From Henckelia pumila (taxonomy: Eukaryota > Streptophyta > Magnoliopsida > Lamiales > Gesneriaceae), in assembly GCF_033568475.1 (NCBI RefSeq), contig NC_133120.1:166811991-166875990 (forward strand): a stretch of DNA of 64,000 bases, read 5' to 3'. This document shows, one piece after another, positions 1 to 9,754 of this stretch; positions within the stretch are counted from its first letter, which is position 1; each line of letters opens with the position of its first letter. The position numbers and the translations under genes were made by a program. Below the pieces are notes generated by a model, which saw only the letters and a program-made list of their open reading frames with translations, made no database searches and was not told where the DNA came from.

Positions 1-337
1 CAAACTTTGGATGACAAAAAAAATTATTTACAAAACTTGCATCAAACGTTGGATGAAACAAAAATATGTAATCATTATATTCATTCTTAGATCATTTATA
101 GAACTTGAATCAAAATGGTGTACCTAATTTTGAATTTAATAATGAATAGGATTTAAAAGAAACTTAGAGTTAGAGTTTAGGGTAAAATTATCTTTTTACT
201 TAGATCATATATCAATTAATTCATTTACCATAATTCATGTACATTAAAATTTTCAATTTATCAATAGTGTGTCTACTAAAACATTTTTACTCCTTTTTAT
301 AATATCCTTTTCAAGTTAGCGGTTATTTGATGATTAA
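1..337. other. AT-rich intergenic sequence
   Basis: No gene, RNA or clear element is visible here. The stretch is AT-rich and has no long open frame. It ends at the TAA that flanks the first MITE. Confidence 0.5.
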
Positions 338-446
338 GGTAGTGTTTGCAACCTCTAAAAATAAGAGATTATCACTTATTTTTAGAGGTTTAATTTGTTA
401 AGAGAATCTTCATAATCACTTATTTTTAGAGATTACACACACTACC
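338..446. repeat. Tourist-like MITE, copy 1
   Basis: A 109-bp element starts with GGTAGTGTTTGCAA and ends with the approximate reverse complement (CACACACTACC). It is flanked on both sides by TAA (335-337 and 447-449). A 3-bp TWA duplication and a GG-starting inverted repeat are typical of PIF/Harbinger (Tourist) MITEs. Inside, the sequence is itself an inverted repeat around CTCTAAAAATAAG. Copies 2 and 3 are at 29617 and 13518. Confidence 0.7.
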
Positions 447-638
447 TAAATGTTAAAAAATTTAGACAAAGATTAAGGAAATTAGTAATTTTAAAAATTT
501 TAAAAGTAAATCATGCATGATAATTATAGGTTACAAATTTAGATGTGAATTTTTTTTTTTAAGGGAAAAACTCGTGATATTATTAATGACATCGTCCATT
601 ACAAGTTTTAACAACCAAGAAGGAAAATCATCATTCAC

Positions 639-1061
639 TCAAATAAAGGGTGAAGGGATAAAACAAGCAAAATGAGCAATACAATGGGCTACTCTATTTA
701 CCGAGCGACGGACATGAATGACTTTTGTGATCTTTGGCTGTTGTATTCGCAGCCTAGTTTCCGTCGCACAAAGTCCCACATATCCAAGGTTAACCATTTT
801 GGTTGTGACTGTTTGCATGGCCAATAAAGAGTCGGATTCCACTTGCACATCATTAAATTTCTTCTCATATAGCAGATTGACCCCCTCCTTAATTGCCAGA
901 AGTTCTCCGTGGACCACCGATAAAGGTTTGGTGATTTGCTTTCCAAAAGTTAGCAGCAGCCTGCTCTGATCATCTCTGACCACACCAACAATAATGTATT
1001 GATTCAACTCTTCATTAATCGAGGCATCTACATTCAAATTCAATGTTCCCAATTTCGGCAT
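639..1061 (-). pseudogene. LINE RNase H domain (RVT_3 type), fragment
   Basis: An open frame of 140 codons matches the RNase H domain found at the end of plant LINE ORF2 proteins. The pattern is visible: NVDAS near the start (first Asp), GELLAIKEG (Glu), VESDSLLA (second Asp) and RSVNRVAHCIAHFA near the end. This domain degrades RNA in the RNA-DNA hybrid made during reverse transcription. It is the C-terminal part of the LINE remnant on this strand; the frame is separated by stops from the zinc-binding part at 1281-1571. It is not a stand-alone host RNase H because it lies in line with the other LINE pieces. Confidence 0.85.
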
Positions 1062-1280
1062 TGTCCATGTTGTCTCCCTTCTTTATGTCGCCCCATCCAC
1101 AGCCAACACACCCCTCTCTTTAGCCTTGTGAAATTCAGATAGAAATACCGAGCTCCACTCAATATTATCGGGTATCGGTCATCTCCTGTCTCCATGTCGA
1201 TAAGTTTGTTTCATTTTTCAGACAACCCATGTGAAGACAACAAAATATTCAAAGTTCGCTTTTGAGAGTTGGCCTTTCAT

Positions 1281-1973
1281 TCACCAACCAAGTTCTCTCG
1301 TTCCAATCCCTTTAGCCCTTCTAAGTAAGTACGTAAAAAGGGTCTTCTTCCACAGGTTCTTGACAACTGTGTAGTAGAACAAGGAATGGCAGGTAGAATC
1401 AAATGGGGCTCTACATAAATCACAGGCCTCGCCGAATGGTACGTGGTGATATTGTAAATTTTGGTTAGTGGCAATGCAATCATTTGATACACTCCACCAG
1501 AATAATCTAACTTTAGGTGGTACAGATAGACTCCAGAGAAAAATCCACCACTTTTTGTCAGACAGGATCAACTGATTTTCTGGTCATGTAAACAATCCTT
1601 GTTGGAATCTGCACACATCCCTTACCGTATATTGTCCCTTGGAATCAAACCTCCAGAACATTGAATCTTTCTGTTCCAAGCTAGGCAGTGGTGTTTTAAG
1701 AATTTCTCCCGCAATATAAGGATTATACATGTCTCGTATCAAATCAGTATCCTACATCCCATATGTAATCAGAGCACTCACTGTTTTGCCTCGATCCAAG
1801 GGCACCAATGGGGGACCAATACTAGACTGCATACCAGAAATCTAGCTGTCCTCAAATATATTTATAGACCGTCCATCACCAACTCTCCAAGCTAGACCAC
1901 TTCCAAGAAGCTCTTTGCTCCAGATAAGAGATCTCCAAATATAAGATGGGTTACTTTCCAGCCCTGCATCCAA
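1281..1973 (-). pseudogene. LINE zinc-binding (zf-RVT) and linker region
   Basis: At 1571-1281 the minus strand encodes a zf-RVT-like stretch: a WWIFLWSLSVPPKVRLFWW segment followed by CDLC and a downstream His and Cys-poor tail. At 1973-1740 the minus strand reads the usual linker with SNPSYIWRSLIWSKELL and AWRVGDGRS. These are standard blocks between RT and RNase H in plant L1-type LINEs. Stops and shifts break it. The upstream half of this region continues at 3583 beyond the inserted LTR. Confidence 0.8.
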
Positions 1974-2130
1974 TGTAGTAACCTGATTTTCATTCTAGTA
2001 ATTATAAAGACTAAGCATGTTTAAAATGGTTAAAAAATGATAATGAGATTATTTAATCTAATAGATTAAAAGAGTGAAGAATTAGATTCAGGACATTCGA
2101 AATTGATCCGAAAGACTCCAAGTTTGAACA

Positions 2131-2450
2131 GTTCGAAAAAGTCCGAACTTGTGCAAGGAAAAGATCGGAAGTTCCGATCCCTTTGGAAGAAAGAGTTGGA
2201 GTTCGGAAGCTCCGATCCTGAGTTCGAAAGATCCAAACATTCTCCGACAGACAGTTATGGGCTTTCTGAGTTGTGATTGGACAGGGTGGAGATCAGTGGT
2301 TCCGATCCCTTAGTTCGAAAGTTCCAAACATTGTCGACAGTTGTGTTGTCCAATCAAAATACAAGTGTTTGGTGGAGAGAGTTTGGAAGCACGATCGAAA
2401 GCTTCGAAGTGCGTTCGAAAGTTCCGATCATAAGTTCGGAAGTTTCGAAC
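2131..2450 (+). repeat. Array of imperfect palindromes in the LTR upstream region
   Basis: Nine units of about 17-18 bp resemble the palindrome GTTCGGAAGCTTCCGAAC. They start near 2131, 2163, 2200, 2222, 2291, 2313, 2393, 2413 and 2434. They lie directly upstream of the TATA box of the solo LTR. The other LTR copy keeps a similar array at 53265-53625. Function is unknown; a binding-site cluster for a dimeric factor is an inference. Confidence 0.8.
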
Positions 2451-2454
2451 GTGG

Positions 2455-2468
2455 TCTATATATAGAGG
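2455..2468 (+). promoter_or_regulatory. Probable LTR TATA box
   Basis: TCTATATATAGAGG lies just after the palindrome array and about 30 bp before the CT tract, the expected place for the core promoter of an LTR. Confidence 0.6.
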
Positions 2469-2492
2469 TGCTGAGACCTCATTTTCTTGATC

Positions 2493-2495
<3 letters not shown>

Positions 2496-2541
<46 letters not shown>
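2496..2541 (+). repeat. (CT)n microsatellite
   Basis: About 23 uninterrupted CT units lie just downstream of the LTR TATA box. The sister LTR has only a short GA/CT stretch (about 53203-53212), so the tract expanded in this copy or shrank in the other. Confidence 0.95.
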
Positions 2542-2544
<3 letters not shown>

Positions 2545-3582
2545 CCTAGGTGTTTCTAATGGGCTTTTAGCCATTTTAGGCGTCGTTTCGGAGGCCGGAC
2601 AATAGCAAGGTGCTATCGGGATTGTAGCAAAGTTGTGCCTAGTTGTTGAGGCCATCACCATCAAAGGACTAATGATGGTTGCATGTGTATTACTAGACTC
2701 TGATTAGCTTCTGCGAGTATCTATTAGTCTAGTTAAAGCTTTTAGTAAGCCATAACTGATATAATAATTATATTCTTATAAGCTTGGACTTGAGTATCCG
2801 GTTGGCTAGGTTGCTTGAGTTGCATGATTTGAGTTACGAAAGTACTATCAGAGATACCCTGGTTGAGTATGCATTTTCTATGATTGATGTTTTATGTGGC
2901 ATTATTATATGTGCAATTATTATGTCACGGATATTTTGCTGCATGCATTGACACGTTGAGCCTGTATTTCATTGATAGTACCAGTAGAGGGATCGCTCAG
3001 CCCCATGATATTTTGTGGATGGATGTCATGCTTTTGGATCCGGATAGTCCATGGTTTTATGGTATGAGAGCCACCTCCTGATGCGACGGCCCAGCGTGCT
3101 ACATACCATGTCACCTTTGACTGAGCAGTGTTTATCTATGATAGGTTCCCGGTACCCATTCATATGCATTTGCATTCATAGCATGTGTATATTCATACCT
3201 TCGTGATGAGCATTTATTGCACACGTCCGTATGTTTTATTGGACACCTCATTCGACAGGACAATTGCAGGTTTCCAGATTTGAGGACTAGTGAGTAGTTG
3301 GCAATCAGAGAGTTGAGAACTCAGTCGGTTCCAGCGGTATTAGCTAGGCTTGACTCTTTTGTATTGGATTTTCGATTGGGTTGTATTATTGTATTAAGAG
3401 TTTCAGCTATTTACCAGTAATATTCTGTCGGGTTGATATTTGATTTAAGTTTCCGCAGTTTTTCTCTGATTTTGTTATTTAAGTTTTAATTGCATGTTTG
3501 AGATTTGGTTATTTAGTGATTTCGGGACAGGTCACTATGTTTGAGATTTAGTTATTTATTGATTTCGAGACGAGTCACTACA

Positions 3583-3932
3583 TCTAAGATCAAGTTGTGT
3601 TTAAAGTACCTGTCAGCCATAGAATTAGGGTCCCGGACAAGTCTATAATTTCTTGGCCAGGAGTGCCCGGTTAAATTCCTGCAGTTTCCGGCAGCCTAAC
3701 CCGCCCCTTCTCTTGGGTTGAAAGAGAAAATTCCATGACCTCCAATGCATTTTCCACCTCTCATACTCAATGCCTCACCAAAAATTTGCACATTCTCTTC
3801 AATATCCTCGCATACCATAGTCGGCACTTTGAAGCAAGACATCGCATAGGTAGGTATAGCTCGCAATACCGACTTTATTAATACTTCCTTACCCCCTGAG
3901 GTAAACCTTTGTTGCTCTATCCTTGGATACAC
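3583..3932 (-). pseudogene. LINE RT C-terminal region
   Basis: The minus strand encodes the block that follows the RT palm in plant LINEs: [32 protein letters not shown], then FNPREGAG and, through a stop, the segment ending just at the solo-LTR border. In intact LINEs the sequence continues into the linker now found at 1973, on the far side of the inserted LTR. Confidence 0.8.
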
Positions 3933-4281
3933 GTAATTACCCTCTCTGTGATGTATTTAAATTTACTTTGCATGGACACCGTAGGCAAACCCAGATATAA
4001 ATCATGTCATTGCACCACATGGATAGTCAGAATCATTTTCAATGTATCCATAAGTGTCGGGTTGGTATAAGGACTGAAAGAAAGAGCAGATTTATCATAA
4101 TTTATGAGCTACCCCGACGTCTTTTCATACAAGCTTATACATTCATTTACATGTGTTCCTTCCTCCATATTTGCAAAAAAAAAAAAAAAAGATCAGACTA
4201 TCATCGGCAAAGAAGAGATGGGATATCGACGGGCATGTATAAGTTATCTTCACCCCCTTAAACAGACCCCTTGCCTCATAA

Positions 4282-5108
4282 TTATTGAATAGGGTTGAAA
4301 GGCCTTGGGCACAGAGCACGAATAGATACGGAGACAGTGGGTCTCCTTGTCTCAGCCCCCTGCTTGGTTTGACCGGAGTCCGGACCCATCACTTCCTCGT
4401 TCACCCAAAAAAAATAGGAAAGAGATCTGACATAATTCATTATTTTCCTGATCCAGCCCTCATTATGGCTGAGCCTCTGCATGAGTGCTTCGATAAAGGT
4501 CCACTCTACCCGGTCATAAGCTTTGCTTATATCCAATTTTAATGCAGCAAAGCCACTCTTTCCAGATTTTCTGCTGCCCATCCAATGCAAAAAATCAAAA
4601 TCGACAATGATGTTGTCCGTTATTAATTTTCCTGGTATAAAAGCACTATGATTATCTTCAATAAGCTGGGATCATATAGGTCTAAACCTATTAGTCAGGG
4701 CCTGGGATACAATTTTGTAACACACATTGCATAAACTGATTGGTTTGAAATCTTTTACTAACATCGGATCTTTGTTTTTCAGAGTGATGAGTGTCTCATT
4801 CCAGGGGTCAAGTGAGGCACCCTCATTGAGAACTTGCAGTGCTACTATTGTGACATTCTTCCATACCACACTCCAGTATTTTTGATAGAATAAAGTGGAC
4901 ATACCATTAGGCCCCAGTATTTTTGATAGATTAAAGTGGACATATCATTCGGCCCCGGTACTTTGTTTGGATGCATATCAAAGAGAGCATGTTTGACCTC
5001 AGCCTCTGTGAACTGACAATTAAATACATGATTCATATGAAAGTCCACTTTCGGATATATTACCTCCAGATCCCGTTTCATTAGATTGGCAAATAGGTTA
5101 ATACTCAT
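4282..5108 (-). pseudogene. LINE reverse transcriptase, N-terminal half and palm motif
   Basis: Two broken frames (5108-4845 and 4902-4672) give the RT start, including FTEAEVKHALFDMHPNKVPG and ETLITLKNKDPMLVKDFKPI followed by SLCNVCYKIVSQALTNRFRPI-like sequence. The frame 4590-4282 has ALKLDISKAYDRVEW, the RT motif A with its catalytic Asp. The motif with the YADD box should lie near 4250-3950 but is badly decayed. Confidence 0.85.
4874..4955. repeat. 41-bp tandem duplication inside LINE RT
   Basis: The block beginning CAGTATTTTTGATAGA at 4874 repeats at 4915 with a few substitutions. It is a local duplication of RT coding sequence that happened after the LINE inserted. Confidence 0.85.
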
Positions 5109-5571
5109 AAGTTAGGTTGAACTCAACTCCAAATTCGATTGATAAACAATCACTCTTTTAATATATAACGTAACTCGCAAGTGTTCTATGAAAAATAAAT
5201 TAGAGAAATAAATACACGTGTGTATTTATTTCAATTTAAAATAAGATTTATTAACTTTTTAACTTGAAATGGTAGAAGAAAATAAAATGTGAAGAAAAAT
5301 GTTTTATATATAGTTGGATGATCATATGTGTTTTGAAAAATATAAAATAGTTTCACCACCATGCAAAAGTTAGTTAATAAAAAGAGAAAATTAGAAATTT
5401 CAGAAGTATCTTTTCTTTTTATTGGACAAAATTATTTAAAAAATATATTTAAGATAATTCTTTAATTTCAAATGCAATCATGTTTAACCCAATATGTATC
5501 ACATTGTAGATGTAGCATAATCCATAAAAGATGTTTAACTTTAATAAATAGTATACATGTAATATATATAG
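5109..5571. other. AT-rich sequence, nothing recognised
   Basis: AT-rich sequence with no gene. It lies between the 5' end of the LINE remnant and the Helitron-like cluster. Confidence 0.4.
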
Positions 5572-5825
5572 ACTAATATACAGATGCACGCGTTGTGTGC
5601 TTTTAAGTTTTTTTTTTCTAAAGAAAAAAAACAAAAAAATAAAAATGTTGAAATGAAAATAAATAAATAAAAAAATGCAAGTGGCATTTTGATAAATAAA
5701 TAGTCACCAAAGGTAATATTGATTTTACAAATGTGATTTTCTTAAATAAATAGTTATCAAAAAACAAAAAAATAGACGAGTTTAATACCAACGCACTAAA
5801 CCTCTCTTCAAACATATATACATAA
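5572..5825 (-). mobile_element. Helitron-like 3' end fragment (minus orientation)
   Basis: The left border reads ACTAATATACAGATGCACGC, which on the minus strand is a GCGTGC-rich hairpin region followed by a CTAGT-like end (TTAGT). The same layout and a similar A-rich interior occur at 29389-29580. It is a weak, diverged copy. Confidence 0.4.
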
Positions 5826-6226
5826 TCTATTACTATATATAAAGGGAGAGGCCATAATAAAAACCGTCATTTGGTTAAGCCTTTTTACATTCCAATAATA
5901 TCCTTCTAACTTTCCACTACCTATTATCCACATTTTTTTTAAAACAAAAATATCATCCAATCATGTTAATCCACATATTCTTTTTTTCTCACAATCTCAA
6001 TATTTTTATACACCTAACATCTATATTTTGATTGGTTAGTCATTAAATCTATTAGTGGGTTTTCAAATTATAAAATGAAAATATTATCTTATGATGTAAA
6101 TATTAAAATTTTATTAGGTTCCGATTTAATTTTTTTTGATATAAAAAATTGCATAAAAATTTCTTTAAAAAAAATTAAAAATTAAAATATTTCAGGCACA
6201 CGCATTGCGTGTGCATTGTCACTAGT
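5826..6226 (+). mobile_element. Helitron-like element H1
   Basis: Begins with TC after an A (ATCTATTACTATATATAAAG) and ends in CTAGT (6222-6226) followed by A. About 10 bp before the end is a perfect 8-bp hairpin, GCACACGC-ATT-GCGTGTGC (about 6196-6214). TC start, CTRRT end, subterminal hairpin and an A/T target are the hallmarks of Helitrons. It has no coding capacity and so is non-autonomous. It is about 85-90% like H3 by eye. Confidence 0.7.
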
Positions 6227-6227
6227 A

Positions 6228-6524
6228 TCTATGCTATTAATAAAGAGAGAGAGCCTAATAATATATACCTTTGGTGAAGCTTTTTTTAATATTTCAAATA
6301 TACCCTTAATTTGTTGTTGCTTTTGTTTTTTTTTTAAATTTAAATTTAATTTACTTTTTAATTTATTTATTTAAAATTTATTTTTTTCTTTAGTGAAAAA
6401 ATGTTTGAATTTGTTCCGTCACAATTATAAATAATTCAACATTATATAATCATATTTTTTATTAAAAAAATCGTCCATCTTTTATATTTTGTGTACACGC
6501 ATCACGTGTGCCACAGTTGCTAGT
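6228..6524 (+). mobile_element. Helitron-like element H2
   Basis: Starts TCTATGCTATTAATAAAG directly after the A that follows H1, and ends CTAGT at 6520-6524. A weaker hairpin around ACACGCATCACGTGT lies before the end. The interior differs from H1 and H3, so it is a related but separate element. Confidence 0.6.
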
Positions 6525-6525
6525 A

Positions 6526-6900
6526 TATATAAAGGGAGAGGATATAATAGAAAACGTCATTTGGTGAAGCCTTTTACATTCCAATAATACACTTCTAATT
6601 TTTCACTACCCATTATCCACATTTTTTAAAAACAAAAATCTCATCCAATCATTTTAATCCACATATTTTTTTTGTCACAATCTCAACATTTTTACACACC
6701 TAGCATCAATATTTTGATTGGTTAATCATTAAATTTATTAGTGGGTTTTCAAATTATAAAATGAAAATCTTATCTTATGATGTAAATATTAAAATTTTTA
6801 TTAGGTTTCGATTTAATTTTTTATATAAAAAATTGCATAAAAATTCAATAAAAAAATAAAATATTTCAGGCACACACATTGCACGTGCATTGTCGCTAGT
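6526..6900 (+). mobile_element. Helitron-like element H3 (sister of H1)
   Basis: A second copy of the H1 sequence, lacking the first few bases (TATATATAAAGGG) and ending CTAGT at 6896-6900 with a hairpin GCACACACATTGCACGTGC that has decayed slightly. It follows H2 without spacer. Confidence 0.65.
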
Positions 6901-6901
6901 A

Positions 6902-7770
6902 TCTTTACTATATTATTAAAGTTGAAACCCCTATAGAAATCACCCATGTGAGAACACCATTTTTTTTGGCCATTTTTACCCCTCTACTCACGATTCATCT
7001 ACATTTTATATTTTTTTCTCCAAGATTTTATTTTTATTTTTTCTATCCACCCTCTTCTCACTCTCCACGTTTCTAACAAATGTCTCCACTTTCTCTCATT
7101 TTCACTCTAATAAACTTCTTCACATTCTCTTCCACGTTTTTGCTTGCAATCCTTGAGTTCAACCGACGGCTTCTTTTCCAAAAGTACTGAAACAAGTAAT
7201 TTTCTTCTCTCAACCTCAATAGTTGTTTTGGTTTGGATTGGCAATTTTTTAATAATTCAATTTTTTCTCCTGCTCAAATTTTCTGCTTAATTTATGAATC
7301 TGTACCAATTTCTATATGTTTTATTTTCGATTCAGAATGGAATTGAGTTATGGTTTTATGAATTTGTATGTTAATTATTTTATCTCGACAGGAATCATTT
7401 TATTTTGTTCGGCAAAAACTGAATAAAATTTTTTGTCGGCAAAAATTGAAGGTAATTTTCTTCTCTCAATCTCTATAGTTGTTTTGGTTTAAGTTTGCAA
7501 TTTTAAATATTTCAATTTTTTCTCCTCCTCGAATTTTCTACTTAGTTTATGAATCTATACTCATGTCTATATGTTTCATTTTCGATTCAGAATGGAATTG
7601 AGTTCTTGGTTTACGGATTTGTATGTCTATTATTATTTTTTAACAGGAATCGTCTTACTTAGTTCGAAAAAATTACCGCAATCATTTATCCGTAGTCTTT
7701 ATTCGATAAGTTGCAATTTCTACAATTTAATAGGCCAGGATTATATTTTGAAATAAAATTGTCAAATTTA
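6902..7770 (+). mobile_element. Possible further Helitron-like 5' end (H4) and derived sequence
   Basis: TCTTTACTATATTATTAAAG begins directly after the A that follows H3, again a TC-type Helitron start. I could not find its 3' end. Its interior has no coding signal and holds the direct repeat described next. Confidence 0.4.
7194..7690 (+). repeat. Direct repeat, two units of about 257 bp
   Basis: The block starting near 7194 (AATTTTCTTCTCTCAA, later TTCGATTCAGAATGGAATTG) is repeated from about 7451 with roughly 80-85% identity by eye. No coding sense was seen. Confidence 0.7.
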
Positions 7771-7961
7771 TAGTTTGAGCCCTTTTGAATATCCATATTT
7801 TGAGAATTTGAGAATTATATTCGGAAGTTTATTGTTTGGGGCCTTTTGAATATATCCATATTAAATTTGTAGTTTGGAAATTATATTAAATTTGAAATAA
7901 ATTTAAATTCGGTAGTTTCAAATTTTAAATTTCAAAATTATATTAAATTTGAAATAAAATA
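7771..7961. repeat. Repeated TAGTTTGGGGCCTTTTGAAT motif block, left part
   Basis: A motif like TAGTTTGGGGCCTTTTGAAT occurs at 7771, 7831, 9333 and 9423, each followed by a similar AT-rich stretch. The solo LTR at 7962-9036 sits in the middle of this block. The GGGGCC motif resembles end sequence of hAT elements, and a hAT transposase tail follows at 9755, so this may be hAT-derived. Confidence 0.5.
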
Positions 7962-9036
7962 TGTTAGGATCGAAATATGTGTAGAGGGGGGAGGGGGGTG
8001 AATACACAATTAAAAATTTGCGGGTTCTTCAATCTGATTTGTAAGAATCAGACGGAAGTTTTGTTGCTTAAAACTTTTGATCTGCTTGAAAGATCTGAGC
8101 AAGTCAGGCGGAAGTAATCTTCCTCACAGATTGAATGATTAATAATACTAATGCAGATGAAATGAAATAAGTGCAGTAAAGAGATAGAGTTGTTTTTGGA
8201 TGTTCGGAGATGAATTCTCCTACGTCACCCCTTCATCTGTTTCCAGAAGGATTCCACTAGAAGACTTTGACTTATACAATCTTTTTGTACAAATCCAATC
8301 CAATCAATCATTTGAAACAAACTCCTAGCAATACTCTTACTCGAAGCAGAACAACTTTTCTACTTAGAGTTTACAAAGTGAAGCAACAAAGTATGCTTCG
8401 GTAGTTTGATCTGAGGATCTGTAGCTTTGATCTGGATCGATTTGAAGAGTTTTTTTGAGCTTGATCGATCTGTAGTGTGTTCTAACTAAGAGTATCGAGA
8501 CTTTGATCTGATAAAGTGGGTATCTGAGTTAGTGTGTTGAGTGAAGGCTTTTTGAATTTGATTTTGATTGCTTGTAATTTTTCACTCTTGGTCTCGTATC
8601 TTGAATCTTCGAAATTCTAGAATATTTATAGTCTTCAAAAGTAGTCAGTGAGCCGCCAACAATTTCTAATATTGGGCCGCCAGCATATCTCAATAAATAG
8701 CTCACAAATCTTGACTTTAAAACGTAGGCCGATCAACGTTCAAAATCTTATTAAATGATTTTGTCGTTTTCTCCAACGATCTTAGCAACGGATACTTCAG
8801 AGTGAGGCTTCGATCTGGTTGATGACTATCGGACCTTGTTTCAATCGATCTGGTGCAATAAGATATATGTCTTGTGGAGTTTGATCCGTATCTAGATTTC
8901 ATTACGGAACTTTGATCTGGTAACCTTCTTATATTGAAATCTTTAAGCTTTAATCTTTGACGAGTCCGATTAGTTTATTTACTTGGTTTTGTTTTGACTT
9001 TGTTATCACCAAAACTCTAGAGTTTGATCTCCAACA
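7962..9036 (-). mobile_element. Solo LTR, SIRE-like type, exact target-site duplication
   Basis: A 1075-bp unit runs from TGTTAGGATC to GATCTCCAACA (TG...CA). It is flanked by the exact 5-bp duplication AAATA (7957-7961 and 9037-9041). On the minus strand it starts TGTTGGAGATC, then AGTTTTGGTGATAACAAAG, has a TATA box near 8617-8635 (CTATAAATATTC) and ends with a GGTGTATTCACCCCCC-type C-rich run. The same layout is seen in the LTR around 39.2/49.9 kb. There is no inner region or second LTR, so it is a solo LTR. Confidence 0.85.
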
Positions 9037-9330
9037 AAATAGTATTTTTATCATGAGTAAAACCAGATTTGACGTCATAGAAAATTAAAATAGTGTTTTA
9101 ATATATTTCAAAAATTAAGAGTAAGAATTATATTTTTAAATTTGAAAATAAAATACATTTGTTCCTATCCATGCGTTGCGAATAATAGATATCTCTATTT
9201 TAATTTTCAAATTTAAAACATTTGAACTTTGAAACAAATTATAAGATTTGTTTCTATCGATGCGTTAAGTATTTTGATAAGACATGATGATATTTTGAAA
9301 TATATTAAATTTAAAATAAAATATCCAAAT

Positions 9331-9498
9331 TTATAGTTTGGGGCCTTTTGAATATCCTTATTTTGAGTATTTGATAATTATATTCGGTAGTTTATAGTTT
9401 TTTTTTTTTAAGCCGGTAGTTTATAGTTTGGGGCCTTTTGAATATCCACCCTTATATGGGGCCCCAAATTTTTTTTTTAAAAAAATTATTATATATAT
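9331..9498. repeat. Repeated TAGTTTGGGGCCTTTTGAAT motif block, right part
   Basis: Two more copies of the motif (9331-9356 and 9421-9446) follow the solo LTR; see the left part. The segment ends in a T/A-rich run near 9490. Confidence 0.5.
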
Positions 9499-9754
9499 TT
9501 ATATATAAATATTATATATAATGCTCTCACACAAAATCCATCTACACAAAAGAAGGGTTTGAGTTTTTAATTTTGAGAGTTTCAATAACACTTTGTCCCT
9601 TTTGTCAGTTTTTGGTTTTGTGCTCGCGGTTACGTGATATCGATGCTCATGATCTGTTTTTAGAACTACAAATGTTGCAAGAGATGCTACCTCTGGAAGC
9701 ATATGACACAAATAAATCTTGAACATCAATTAAAATTTTAGAGTTTGCATTAAA

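Larger units (their letters stand above)
1974..3582 (+). mobile_element. Solo LTR, family S, copy 1 (inserted in LINE)
   Basis: A 1609-bp unit starts with TGTAGTAACCTG and ends with CGAGTCACTACA, so it has TG...CA ends and a short inverted repeat (TGTAGTRAC). The flanking 5 bp are TCCAA (1969-1973) and TCTAA (3583-3587), one mismatch. It holds an array of near-palindromes (2131-2450), a TATA box (about 2456), a CT tract and no coding sequence. It is therefore most likely a solo LTR of an LTR retrotransposon whose inner part was lost by LTR-LTR recombination. A diverged second copy in the opposite orientation is at 52207-53780. Open frames in it (2273-2605, 2884-3081) have no support as genes. 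Confidence 0.85.
639..5108 (-). mobile_element. Decayed LINE (L1-type, RNase H-bearing) ORF2 remnant, split by a solo LTR
   Basis: Reading down the minus strand, pieces of one plant LINE ORF2 protein appear in the right order: reverse transcriptase (5108-4282), RT C-terminal region (about 4280-3583), connecting and zinc-binding region (1973-1281), and RNase H (1061-639). Frameshifts and stops break all pieces, so it is dead. The endonuclease part is missing, as expected of a 5'-truncated LINE copy. A solo LTR (1974-3582) lies inside; removing it with one copy of the 5-bp duplication lets the reading frame continue. An A-run (about 4172-4187) and a 41-bp tandem duplication (4874-4955) lie in the RT part. 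Confidence 0.85.

Noticed and set aside
2273-2605. 110-codon open frame with a Leu-Ser repeat
   Set aside because: It lies in the solo LTR, and the Leu-Ser run is the CT microsatellite.
2884-3081. Open frame resembling the one at 52487-52888 on the other strand
   Set aside because: The likeness comes from the two solo LTR copies sharing DNA; both frames break elsewhere and have no domain.
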